A stretch of 20,427 nt of DNA from Planctomycetaceae bacterium. GTDB taxonomy: Bacteria; Planctomycetota; Planctomycetia; Pirellulales; Pirellulaceae. Under the pieces are notes generated by a model. That model did no database searches. It saw only the letters and a program-made list of their open reading frames with translations, and was not told the DNA's origin. The stretch is from assembly GCA_003501565.1 (NCBI GenBank), contig DNPC01000682.1:1-20427 (forward strand). Direction: 5' to 3'. Positions 6,592 to 13,829 of the stretch are shown piece after piece. The stretch's first letter is position 1, and each line of letters opens with the position of its first letter. A program made the position numbers and the translations under genes.

Positions 6592-8931
6592 TTAAAGCAA
6601 ACCGTAGCGAAGCAGGTCATCCTGCCAACGGGCAAGGGCTTCATCCCACAATGACCCAGTACGCTCATCTTCGTCGGGGAATCCACCTTGCAGCTCGACG
6701 TCTTCGCCAGCCCCGCCGAACAGCCAGTCTCGCCCGCGTCCACCGATTAGAATGTCATCGCCCATATTTCCGAACAACATATCGCGGCCATTTCCACCAA
6801 CAATTAGGTCGTTTCCAGCGAGTCCAGCAATAATATCATGACCGTTTCCGCCCAAAATCAGATCGGCAAACTGCGACCCCGCGATACGATCGTGACCGTT
6901 GCCGCCAGCGATAATTAGCGGCACCGAGGATCGTGAGCCATCGACATAGTCACTGCCGCCACGCGCATCGACTTCCACCGCTTCGACGTCGCCGAAGGTA
7001 GCGCTTAAGCGATTGAAACGCAGCGTGCCATCACCAATCGAGATAAAGTCGCTGCGACCACGGCCTAGCAGGCGCAAGCGATCTTCTCCTGATCCGCCAT
7101 GAATCTCAAGCTCGATTCCCTGGCGCGAAAGCGATCCGGCAATTGAAATCGTATCGACTTGCTCACTGCCAAAAACGACAACTTGCTCAACCTGAGAACG
7201 CGGCGCCTCAGACAAAACCACATCGTTGGTTTGATCAACAACCTGGATATTGCGCCCTGAGCGCCTGACGAGTACGTCAACGGCCGATTCTGGATCAGCC
7301 CGATATACGAGAACTGTATCCGCCCTAAAAACTTCCGAGTCGAGGGAGGTGAGCGCCGTATTGCGATGGATCACGTCAGCCAAGGTCGTCGACTTGATTT
7401 CGTGCACCAACGCCGCTGGCAGACTATTTTCAAAATAGAAGCGATCTCCGTCGCGGACACGTGAGAATTGATCTACCAAAACCGTGTGGATAAGCTCTCC
7501 CACGCTGGCGCCAGGCACATGCCGTTCCGCAATCGCTCCCAGCCACACATCGATGTTATTAATATCCCAGTTGTATGCTCGCCCCAAGTTACGAGCAGCA
7601 CTCCACTGAGCGATTTGCCCAAACCACTGACGCGGCTTTAGCCCAAAATCTTCGCGGACTTGGTTGTAATCCGGCAGCCCGTGGTCACGGCCTCTTTGGA
7701 TATTGATTGCCGCCAAGTCGAATTGGGCAGGGGGATCAAAGAGCATGTTGCGGACTGCGTCTACGATATGAACGTCGATCTCTTGCGTCAGCTGTTCACT
7801 CAGTCCCTTCAAGAATGGCTCAATCCCGAAATCGGCGACAATCGACGGCTGGAAAAAGGAGTCGGCCAGCGGCATTCCAGCCGCATCGTCCAGGATCGCA
7901 TTGCCAGCATCGTCGAGCATCATCAGTTCATTGGGCAGCATCGTGTGGCCAACACGATAAAGCGCTGCGGAGAAAACGTTGGCGATGCCAGGATTGACTT
8001 CGGAATCATATCCAGCGTAGGAAGTCGTTCCCGTCGGACCAAGCAACGCTGGCAAGAACTCGTTGTAGGTGATTGTCTGCACTAGCCCCACGACCACTTG
8101 TCGAGCCTGCTGGTAGATAGCCTCATCAATTTCCGGATCAGACAGATCTTCTCCCGCAAAGTCACGTTCAGCAATTTCTTCAGCGAGGCGATTGTGCTCA
8201 CGCACGAACAACGTGTGCATCGAAGTTAGCCCAGGCTGCTCATTGGCTCGGATGTCACCCGCCAGGTAGTATTCCTCCGGCGCAAAAGGCGGAGGTGCCG
8301 CGTTGGCTAATGCGTCTTCATTGAGCGGCAACAGACCGTCACCACTGGTTTTCAGTTGTCCACCACTAAGCGTACGCAGCGCCAGGCCACGCTGGACGTC
8401 TGAGCCGTAAACCATCGACGCATCAATGTACGAGGTGATTTGGTTTATCTGCTGGCGTGGTGAATCTTCACCGGTGGCCGTATCAAAGCGCGAACGCAGG
8501 ACAGGCACAATCCCTTCGGGGAACATGGTTGGATCGTCGTCCGGCACATCGATATGAAACGGCGTCACCGGATGGGCTTCCTCCGTCAATCCAAGATCAT
8601 GATCGATGAACTGTCCCCACTGAAAGACGAAACTCGTCAACCCACGATCGTTGTGAATGTCTTTGGATTGAGCTACCACAGCGTTGCTGATCGCTCGTGG
8701 ATTGGGGCGCCCGGAACCGTCAAAACCACCCGCAGGCTCACTCAGACCATCTTCGTATTCGACAGTAGTCAGTCGCAACAACTGGCTGTCCGGAGTTCCC
8801 CATTCCGGGTTCTGGCTATTGTTTCCGAAACCATCAATTGGACGATAATCCGCATTGAGCATCAGGCGCGGGTCGAGCGTTTCGACGGATAGACGGCGAA
8901 GTGTTCCCGGAAGTAAGTTCTTTTTTCGCAT
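6592..8931 (-). CDS. Secreted animal-type haem peroxidase with C-terminal RTX-like calcium-binding repeats
   Basis: 779-residue protein of the peroxidase-cyclooxygenase superfamily (An_peroxidase). It is predicted to oxidise halides, pseudohalides or organic substrates with hydrogen peroxide outside the cytoplasm. The N-terminus (VETLDPRLMLNAD, 16-28) is the planctomycete LEPR-like motif of exported proteins. The peroxidase domain spans about residues 30-540. The distal histidine is H111 in FIDHDLG. The catalytic Arg/Glu pair is R228/E231 in DIRANEQPGL, followed by the family signature MHTLFVREHNR (238-248). The proximal histidine is H329 in YRVGHTML, and INIQRGRDHGLPDYN covers 409-423. D110 and E231 match the residues that form ester links to haem in the mammalian enzymes; the methionine unique to myeloperoxidase is Q232 here. 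Residues about 612-748 carry RTX/haemolysin-type nonapeptides (GGNGHD, AGNDLIVGGNGRD, MGDDILIGGRGRD). A 30-residue acidic tail follows. It is divergent from the cyclophilin-dockerin gene. Confidence 0.95.
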   Translation of the reverse strand: MRKKNLLPGTLRRLSVETLDPRLMLNADYRPIDGFGNNSQNPEWGTPDSQLLRLTTVEYEDGLSEPAGGFDGSGRPNPRAISNAVVAQSKDIHNDRGLTSFVFQWGQFIDHDLGLTEEAHPVTPFHIDVPDDDPTMFPEGIVPVLRSRFDTATGEDSPRQQINQITSYIDASMVYGSDVQRGLALRTLSGGQLKTSGDGLLPLNEDALANAAPPPFAPEEYYLAGDIRANEQPGLTSMHTLFVREHNRLAEEIAERDFAGEDLSDPEIDEAIYQQARQVVVGLVQTITYNEFLPALLGPTGTTSYAGYDSEVNPGIANVFSAALYRVGHTMLPNELMMLDDAGNAILDDAAGMPLADSFFQPSIVADFGIEPFLKGLSEQLTQEIDVHIVDAVRNMLFDPPAQFDLAAINIQRGRDHGLPDYNQVREDFGLKPRQWFGQIAQWSAARNLGRAYNWDINNIDVWLGAIAERHVPGASVGELIHTVLVDQFSRVRDGDRFYFENSLPAALVHEIKSTTLADVIHRNTALTSLDSEVFRADTVLVYRADPESAVDVLVRRSGRNIQVVDQTNDVVLSEAPRSQVEQVVVFGSEQVDTISIAGSLSRQGIELEIHGGSGEDRLRLLGRGRSDFISIGDGTLRFNRLSATFGDVEAVEVDARGGSDYVDGSRSSVPLIIAGGNGHDRIAGSQFADLILGGNGHDIIAGLAGNDLIVGGNGRDMLFGNMGDDILIGGRGRDWLFGGAGEDVELQGGFPDEDERTGSLWDEALARWQDDLLRYGLL

Positions 8932-9370
8932 GATAAGACTTCACTGAGGTAATGCTTGGTGAGAATACTGCGTGCGCTAAGAGCGAAAAAGACGCGACGC
9001 GATGAAAAGGGGACCATGAGTCGCGAGCGGCTGACGCAAACGCCAAAGCGACGACGCGAATATGGTCGGGCGATTCTACCAAGCTTGATGACGGCACAAC
9101 AACATGCGGTAGTTTTTGTTGTGTGAATTCGCAGTTTTTGGGTCAGGAACTGGCCGGGCTGGTAGTTTGATAGGACTCCCGGGGGCTCCTAAGAATCGCA
9201 ATCTGCGAAATGCGCGTGGGACGTCTTGCCGTGCTGGCGGATCGGCTGACGAAAAACCACATTCGTGCGACAACAATCAAATTCAGCATTTTTGCTGGCG
9301 TGGACTAAGATGGTTAGCAAGTAACGCCCAGACCGAAATCGCTAGGAAACGCAGCACAAGCTGACTCACT
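8932..9370. other. Divergent intergenic region with inverted repeat
   Basis: This 439-base non-coding gap between two divergent genes for secreted proteins must hold promoters for both. The clearest structure is CACAACAA (9095-9102) and TTGTTGTG (9116-9123), a perfect 8-bp inverted repeat around 13 bases. A third lone ACAACAA lies at 9270-9276. I could not identify convincing -35/-10 pairs, and neither gene has a strong Shine-Dalgarno sequence. No small gene is supported. Confidence 0.6.
9095..9123. promoter_or_regulatory. Inverted repeat CACAACAA-N13-TTGTTGTG
   Basis: Perfect 8-bp arms lie roughly midway between the divergent peroxidase and cyclophilin-dockerin genes. They could be an operator for coordinated control, or a hairpin. 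The half-site ACAACAA/TTGTTGT recurs as a gapless palindrome upstream of the FKBP gene at 19365-19378. Confidence 0.4.
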
Positions 9371-11263
9371 ATGAAGAAACGCGTTTGTCAATTTGAAAGC
9401 CTACAGTCTCGTGAGATGTTGGCTGCTGATTTTGCCACAACGCCGCCGACGTTGGAAAACGAGCCTGTAGCGAAGACACAGATTACTGCACCAGTTACGG
9501 GCCGCGGGGACCTGCTCGCGGAGGGCGAAGGCGACGATGCAGTTGACAAGGTGGCACTCGCGAAAATGATTGAGGAGTCCGGCACGTTGCTGTTCTGCGC
9601 CTCCTGGAGTTCCGACTGCACTCAACAACGACAGCTTTTCGAAGATGGTGATGACTTCCTGCCATATCGAGAAGTGGGCACTGCCGATCGATTTCGGAAC
9701 GCCCTGGCTGTTTCAGAAAATATCCAAGTAATTCCTACATGGCAATTTCCCGATGGAAGTCGACGCTCGGAGATTCTCTCCCTTGAACAGCTCGCTTTAG
9801 CTAGCGGTGTCGAGCTGCCGACATCAAGTCAGCCGTTCATTAAGGCGATTGAAAGTCAGGTTGTCGAACTGGATTCCCCACTCCATCTTCCCATCGACGC
9901 CTACAATGCCAGCGGAGGCGACTTGAGCTTTACCGTCGAGGTTGCCGATCCAAGCCTCTTAGAAGTCGAGATCCTGGAAAATAATCGCAGCATAGAGATC
10001 GCCACAGCCGACTATGGCAACATGGTGTTCGAGCTGTTCGAACAACGAGCCCCTAGACCCACGGCACGAGTGATCGAACTGGCCGAGGCAGATTTTTATG
10101 ACGGTGTGATTTTCCATCGGGTAATCGACAACTTTGTCATCCAAGGTGGTGATCCAACGGGAACCGGCCGCGGCGGCTCGCAGCTCGGTGATTTTGATGA
10201 CCAATTCCACCTGGATTTGCAACACAACAAACCGGGCATGCTCTCGTACGCAAAAGCCGACGACGACACCAACGACTCACAGTTCTTTATCACCGACCGG
10301 GAGCTCCCGCACCTGGACTTCAATCACTCTGTTTTTGGCGTGCTGGTCGAGGGCGAGCGGATCCGGGATGCAATAAACGGTACGGCCACCGTTGGGACCA
10401 ATCGGCCGCTTTTTGACATTGCGATGGCGGATGTACGGGTGTTCGAGGACAACGAAAACGCAGTCATGATGCTGCGTGGCTTGGCTGAATCTGGAACAAC
10501 CGAAGTAACGCTCACAGTCACAAACGCAGACGGTGAGAGTTTCGTGAACTCGTTTTCCGTTGCACTTTCACCGCGAAGCGGCAATCGTTCGCCGTTTCTA
10601 TCACCGATCTCGGCGGTAACCACGCAGGAGAATGAAACGGTCCAATTCGCGTTGAATGCCGTCGATCGCGAGGGCGATCCCATCATCTTTGGCGTTGACG
10701 TCATCACGAACGCAGAAACACAGGTACAAGTCAGTGGATCCGGAGATGTCACCCTAGTGCCGCCTGCAAATTTCGTTGGAACGATACGCTTAAGAGCCAC
10801 GGTTCAGCAGGCCGGTAGCTCGACAGATGTCCAAGAATTCAATGTTGAAGTGCTGAATCCGCATCATAACTACCAGCAAGCTGTGGACGTGAACGGAGAT
10901 GGTACCGTGGCACCGAATGACGTCTTGGCGATCATCAACTTGCTCAACGCTGGAACAAGTTCAACGCAGGGCCTCGAACCCGTGATCGGTCGCATGCCCG
11001 ATGTCACCAATGACCAGTTTATCGCACCTAATGATGCACTCCAGATCATCAACTTCTTGAACCGAAGTTCTGGAGGCGCTGGCGAGGGCGAGGCTAGTCC
11101 TGGGAACGAAGGCCGGGACCACTACGATCTTGCCTTGGCGGAGATTTCTGGCGGACAGACAACGCAACAGGCGGAACGTCTCGGATTCAGCTTCGCTGAC
11201 ATGGCTTGGGCCGAGTCTTACTGGGCCGAAATCGACAAGCGTCGGCGGGCAGCTCGCCGGTGA
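9371..11263 (+). CDS. Secreted thioredoxin-like / cyclophilin / dockerin fusion protein
   Basis: 630 residues. The N-terminus FESLQSREMLAADF (8-21) is a planctomycete LEPR-like export motif. Residues about 60-150 look like a thioredoxin-like domain: LFCASWSSDCTQQ at 74-86 takes the place of the WCxxC active site, and IPTWQF (121-126) carries the cis-proline. The first active-site cysteine is replaced (W79-S-S-D-C83), so ordinary disulfide exchange is unlikely. Residues about 206-358 form a cyclophilin-type prolyl isomerase with a good active site: FHR (248-250, catalytic R250), F255, IQGGD (257-261), QFF (304-306) and HSVFG (319-323). A beta-rich, cadherin-like stretch (about 405-495) follows. 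Residues 506-526 and 544-565 are two dockerin type I EF-hand-like repeats (DVNGDGTVAPNDVLAIINLL; DVTNDQFIAPNDALQIINFL). The C-terminal 60 residues end in a basic patch. The expected role is an extracellular or periplasmic folding factor. It is divergent to the haem peroxidase. Confidence 0.93.
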   Translation: MKKRVCQFESLQSREMLAADFATTPPTLENEPVAKTQITAPVTGRGDLLAEGEGDDAVDKVALAKMIEESGTLLFCASWSSDCTQQRQLFEDGDDFLPYREVGTADRFRNALAVSENIQVIPTWQFPDGSRRSEILSLEQLALASGVELPTSSQPFIKAIESQVVELDSPLHLPIDAYNASGGDLSFTVEVADPSLLEVEILENNRSIEIATADYGNMVFELFEQRAPRPTARVIELAEADFYDGVIFHRVIDNFVIQGGDPTGTGRGGSQLGDFDDQFHLDLQHNKPGMLSYAKADDDTNDSQFFITDRELPHLDFNHSVFGVLVEGERIRDAINGTATVGTNRPLFDIAMADVRVFEDNENAVMMLRGLAESGTTEVTLTVTNADGESFVNSFSVALSPRSGNRSPFLSPISAVTTQENETVQFALNAVDREGDPIIFGVDVITNAETQVQVSGSGDVTLVPPANFVGTIRLRATVQQAGSSTDVQEFNVEVLNPHHNYQQAVDVNGDGTVAPNDVLAIINLLNAGTSSTQGLEPVIGRMPDVTNDQFIAPNDALQIINFLNRSSGGAGEGEASPGNEGRDHYDLALAEISGGQTTQQAERLGFSFADMAWAESYWAEIDKRRRAARR

Positions 11264-11272
11264 GGAACAGTC

Positions 11273-11290
11273 CCGCCATAGGCGGTTTCT
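11273..11290 (+). terminator. Weak hairpin after the cyclophilin-dockerin gene
   Basis: CCGCC-ATA-GGCGG (11273-11285) followed by TTTCT begins ten bases after the stop codon. The stem is only 5 bp and the T-run is short, so this is a tentative intrinsic terminator. Confidence 0.35.
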
Positions 11291-11420
11291 CGCGGACTTA
11301 CCAATGTGCGGTCCCCCTAGAGACTGCCGGTCCGTTTCGCATTCGCGGCATCAATGTCACCGCATTTCTGCAGCGACACTCTCGAGCAGCCAGCGTCCCT
11401 GCATTCAACGCATCGTTCGT

Positions 11421-11645
11421 CTACTCTTCGACCGTCGGTTCGTCTAGGCGTTGAAGCAGTGCTTCCAGTATCTGGACCTCCGCCTGCTCGCCACGGGCGA
11501 TAATCGTGTTCGTTCGTGGTTCAGAAGCGATGGTCGGTAGATCAAACAGTGGTTTAATCCGCATCAAAAGCTCATCGGAGTCCGAGTTCGTAAGCGAAAA
11601 GACTTTGACGATCTCTTGGGTAGCCTTATCTGAATTTCGGTCAGG
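11421..11645 (-). pseudogene. Remnant of a secretin/NolW-type domain protein (C-terminal fragment)
   Basis: An open minus-strand frame of 74 codons runs from just after an in-frame TGA (11648-11646) to TAG (11423-11421). Its product includes EIVKVFSLTNSDSDELLMRI, then TIASEPRTNTIIARG and ILEALLQRLDEP. This matches the pattern of the short secretin N-domain (NolW-like) of type II/III secretion secretins and related planctomycete proteins, where a VKVF-type strand is followed by a TNTLIVRG strand and an EALLxxLDxP helix. It has no plausible start codon upstream, and the only internal ATG would delete half the domain. The 5' side runs directly into the hairpin repeat cluster at 11652-11787. I read it as the tail of a larger gene lost by deletion or repeat insertion. 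It could instead be a small gene with an unusual start. Confidence 0.6.
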
Positions 11646-11651
11646 TCAATC

Positions 11652-11787
11652 GGGCCAACGGCCCAGTAATTTGCCTAGCCCAGCCCAACGGGCTGGGTAG
11701 ACCGATCAAAAAATCGTTAGGGCCGAAGGTCCGACCGTTTGTTTCGCTTCGACGGGAGGGCGCTGCAACTGGCCGGGCCGTTGGCCC
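11652..11787. repeat. Cluster of four short hairpins with trinucleotide loops
   Basis: The four stem-loops are GGGCC-AAC-GGCCC (11652-11664), CCCAGCCC-AAC-GGGCTGGG (11679-11697), GGGCC-GAA-GGTCC (11720-11732, one G-T pair) and GGGCC-GTT-GGCCC (11775-11787). The first and last are exact reverse complements, so the whole element has a loose outer symmetry. GC-rich GGCC/AAC/GGCC elements of this sort are dispersed in planctomycete intergenic regions (from memory, not searched). The cluster replaces the upstream part of the secretin-like remnant. Confidence 0.65.
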
Positions 11788-11922
11788 TACAATTCATGGA
11801 GCACTTCGGTCGGTGATTGATTCTTGAAAGCCAGGGGTTTGCAGCCCACAAGTTCACGCCGATACTGCGCTTACACAATTCAACGCGCTCACGCGGTGGC
11901 TTCCTCTTATTTGGTCAGCTCG

Positions 11923-12258
11923 ATGCCAATTGCCAAACAGATTGATCCAGGCTTCTCGACTGCGGACGCGGAAGATCCGTCGATAAGCTACGTTGCAGGC
12001 ACACTACAACTCCGATTCACCGATTGGCAACAAAGCCCCGTGCATGTAGCGTTTCACGATGTCTGCCGATTCGAGTGGTCCGCTGACCCCGATGGCTTCT
12101 TTGAAGGCGAACCCTACGACGGCACCTGCGTCGTCAAGAAGTCCGGCTGGATTCCTCGCGTCAACGCCAAGGATTGCCAACACTACCGTTTGAATTTTAA
12201 CGAGTGTGGCGGCCGCCTTGATGTGGGCTGCACTTCCTTCGAAGTACTTCCCAATTGA
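11923..12258 (+). CDS. Small hypothetical protein, unknown
   Basis: 111-residue soluble, acidic protein. I chose the ATG at 11923 (MPIAKQIDPG) over an in-frame start at 11824, because the upstream extension is low-quality and repeat-adjacent. The sequence looks like a compact beta-rich fold: alternating hydrophobic strands (TLQLRFTDW, VHVAFHDVCRFEW, YRLNFNECGGRLDVGC) with four to five cysteines. I do not recognise a family. Size and composition resemble the small orphan or immunity-like proteins common in accessory regions, but that is only a resemblance. Its stop overlaps the first in-frame TTG of the next gene (ATTGA), so the two may be co-transcribed. Confidence 0.65.
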   Translation: MPIAKQIDPGFSTADAEDPSISYVAGTLQLRFTDWQQSPVHVAFHDVCRFEWSADPDGFFEGEPYDGTCVVKKSGWIPRVNAKDCQHYRLNFNECGGRLDVGCTSFEVLPN

Positions 12259-12347
12259 TTTTGATTCGCAAATTTCTTCTTGTACCAATCGTTGGTACGT
12301 CAGTTGAACGCTTGCCTCGCGCATGGAAGTTCGCTTCTGAGTCAAAC

Positions 12348-12860
12348 ATGGAATCAAAAGAGAGCGATGAATTTACCTTCCGTGAGGTACGCCGCGGCAT
12401 CAAAAGCCCCAACCCTTGGCTATTTCTGTCGCTCGTTTGCGCGTTGACGACGATGGCGTTTATAGCTCAATCCAGCATCGCATCCGTCGGACTGCTGTCG
12501 CTTACATTCGGCGTTGGTGGGCTGCTGATTGCGGCAATTATCCTGCTTTCCACGTTCTATTTCAGAACGGTTGAAATGACGCGTGGCCTGTATACCGAGA
12601 AGGCCAGAATTTGCCGCTGGTTACTTTGGAGTGAAGAACACCCTACTCGGGACTTGAATTTGTTTTCCATTGAAGCGGCCTCAGCGTCTGAAGAAAGTGC
12701 CGTGTTTCATATCATGTTGAACCTGAAGTCCGGCGAGAGCCGATTCGGGATGGCATACTGGGACGAGGAATTGGCTAAGTCAACTTGCGAGAGACTCAAC
12801 GCGATCCTTCGTGCAGGGAATCCAGCGAGCCGAGGAACACAAATCAGTTCGCCGGAATAG
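12348..12860 (+). CDS. Small membrane protein with two helices and a soluble C-terminal domain
   Basis: 170 residues from the ATG at 12348 (MESKESDEF). An in-frame TTG at 12255 overlaps the previous stop codon and would add 31 residues, but the extension lacks an obvious role. A charged N-terminal region (about 1-20) precedes two adjacent transmembrane segments, about residues 25-43 (WLFLSLVCALTTMAFIA) and 48-70 (VGLLSLTFGVGGLLIAAIIL). A cytosolic-looking C-terminal domain (about 78-160) follows, with alternating strands and the ending CERLNAIL. Two-helix hairpin followed by a strand-rich domain recalls bacterial PH-domain membrane proteins, but I cannot confirm that. Function unknown. Confidence 0.7.
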   Translation: MESKESDEFTFREVRRGIKSPNPWLFLSLVCALTTMAFIAQSSIASVGLLSLTFGVGGLLIAAIILLSTFYFRTVEMTRGLYTEKARICRWLLWSEEHPTRDLNLFSIEAASASEESAVFHIMLNLKSGESRFGMAYWDEELAKSTCERLNAILRAGNPASRGTQISSPE

Positions 12861-12929
12861 TTCATTTCATAGACACTGGAATTGCCGCGGCCGGGTGAAC
12901 CCTGCGGGTCGCCACTAAATCGAGGTATC

Positions 12930-13688
12930 ATGTTCGGCTGGTTCAAACCACAGTGTCCCGTAGACGCGGCTGCGAAACGATGGATCGAAAATCGTCTCCA
13001 GTGGCTGTCTGAGCAATTCGGTCTTGATACATTTACGCGCCGAGCGGTCATTCTCCCGACGAATGACTTCTTTCCCGATCCGATGGACGGCAGCAAAGCG
13101 AGCGTTCGCAATCTGTTAGATCAGGTATGCCGCTATATGGACGTGCCCCCCCAACGTGTCACCCTCGAATTGTTCACCAATCGGAATCAACTGTGGCTGA
13201 TCAATGACGATGGCAAGTATCTACCGCCCGGAGCTGGGGGGCTTTACGATGAGCAGTTCGGGAGGACGGTGATTCATATTGAGTCCTCCGAAATGCTGAA
13301 TTTGTCCGGACTTGTAGGAACGATGGCCCATGAGCTCTCACACCTGCGTCTGATGGGCGAGCGTCGCGTCACGGGCGACGAATATGACAATGAACTGCTG
13401 ACCGATTTAACTGCCGTGTTTCATGGCTTCGGAATCTTCTTAGGCAATTCGCCGCGCAACTGGGATAGCCAATACAGCACATGGCCCGGCACTACCCTCA
13501 AACGCCCTGAGTACATGACGTTGCCGATGTTCGCGTACGCTATGGCCCACCGCGCGTGGTTCTGCCAGCAGCGCAAGCCGGATTGGTACCGGTTTCTGTC
13601 GTTTGATTTAAAGCCTTGTTTCAAGCAAGGCATCCGTTATCTGATGGAGACCGAAGATTCAAGTTTCGTTCCCAAGAACGATAGATAA
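12930..13688 (+). CDS. HExxH-containing protein, putative zinc metallopeptidase-like
   Basis: 252 residues. The ATG at 12930 is preceded by GAGG (12922-12925) four bases upstream, which supports it over a frame-open ATG at 12882. The central motif is MAHELSHLRL, with H134-E135-x-x-H138 as in gluzincin/metzincin-like zinc sites. A conserved-looking acidic stretch follows (DEYDNELLTDLTAVFHGFGIF, 150-170). E155 or D159 could supply the third metal ligand, and the pattern recalls uncharacterised bacterial proteins of the type HELxHxxL followed by LTDL and GxGxF. No signal peptide or transmembrane segment is seen, so it is probably cytosolic. Peptidase activity is not shown by sequence alone; the site may be structural or degenerate. 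It sits in a plus-strand run of small orphan genes. Confidence 0.75.
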   Translation: MFGWFKPQCPVDAAAKRWIENRLQWLSEQFGLDTFTRRAVILPTNDFFPDPMDGSKASVRNLLDQVCRYMDVPPQRVTLELFTNRNQLWLINDDGKYLPPGAGGLYDEQFGRTVIHIESSEMLNLSGLVGTMAHELSHLRLMGERRVTGDEYDNELLTDLTAVFHGFGIFLGNSPRNWDSQYSTWPGTTLKRPEYMTLPMFAYAMAHRAWFCQQRKPDWYRFLSFDLKPCFKQGIRYLMETEDSSFVPKNDR

Positions 13689-13829
13689 CTTTCGAATACG
13701 CGGTGGTCCGATGCTCGATTGTTCTCAAGCGAATCAACAACGGCAATAACTAGGTTACAACTTCGTTAAGGCATGTTTCGAGTGAGGTCTGATTACCAAG
13801 CGACAACGGATGGGTTAACGCTCGAACAG

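Larger units (their letters stand above)
11264..11922. other. Gene-poor stretch with a decayed gene and repeats
   Basis: These 659 bases lie between the dockerin gene and the first small orphan gene. They contain a weak hairpin at 11273-11285, the minus-strand secretin-domain remnant at 11421-11645 and the hairpin cluster at 11652-11787. I see no intact gene on either strand. A plus-strand frame running into the next gene from 11824 lacks protein-like character before 11923. Confidence 0.6.

Noticed and set aside
6456..6743. Minus-strand frame with HVGQS repeats
   Set aside because: The repeats are simply the translation of the 15-bp tandem DNA repeat, and the frame overlaps the end of the peroxidase gene out of frame.
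7660..8085. 141-codon plus-strand frame
   Set aside because: It is antisense to the conserved core of the haem peroxidase.
10324..10800. 158-codon minus-strand frame
   Set aside because: It is antisense to the cyclophilin-dockerin gene; the Ser/Thr-rich translation lacks domains.
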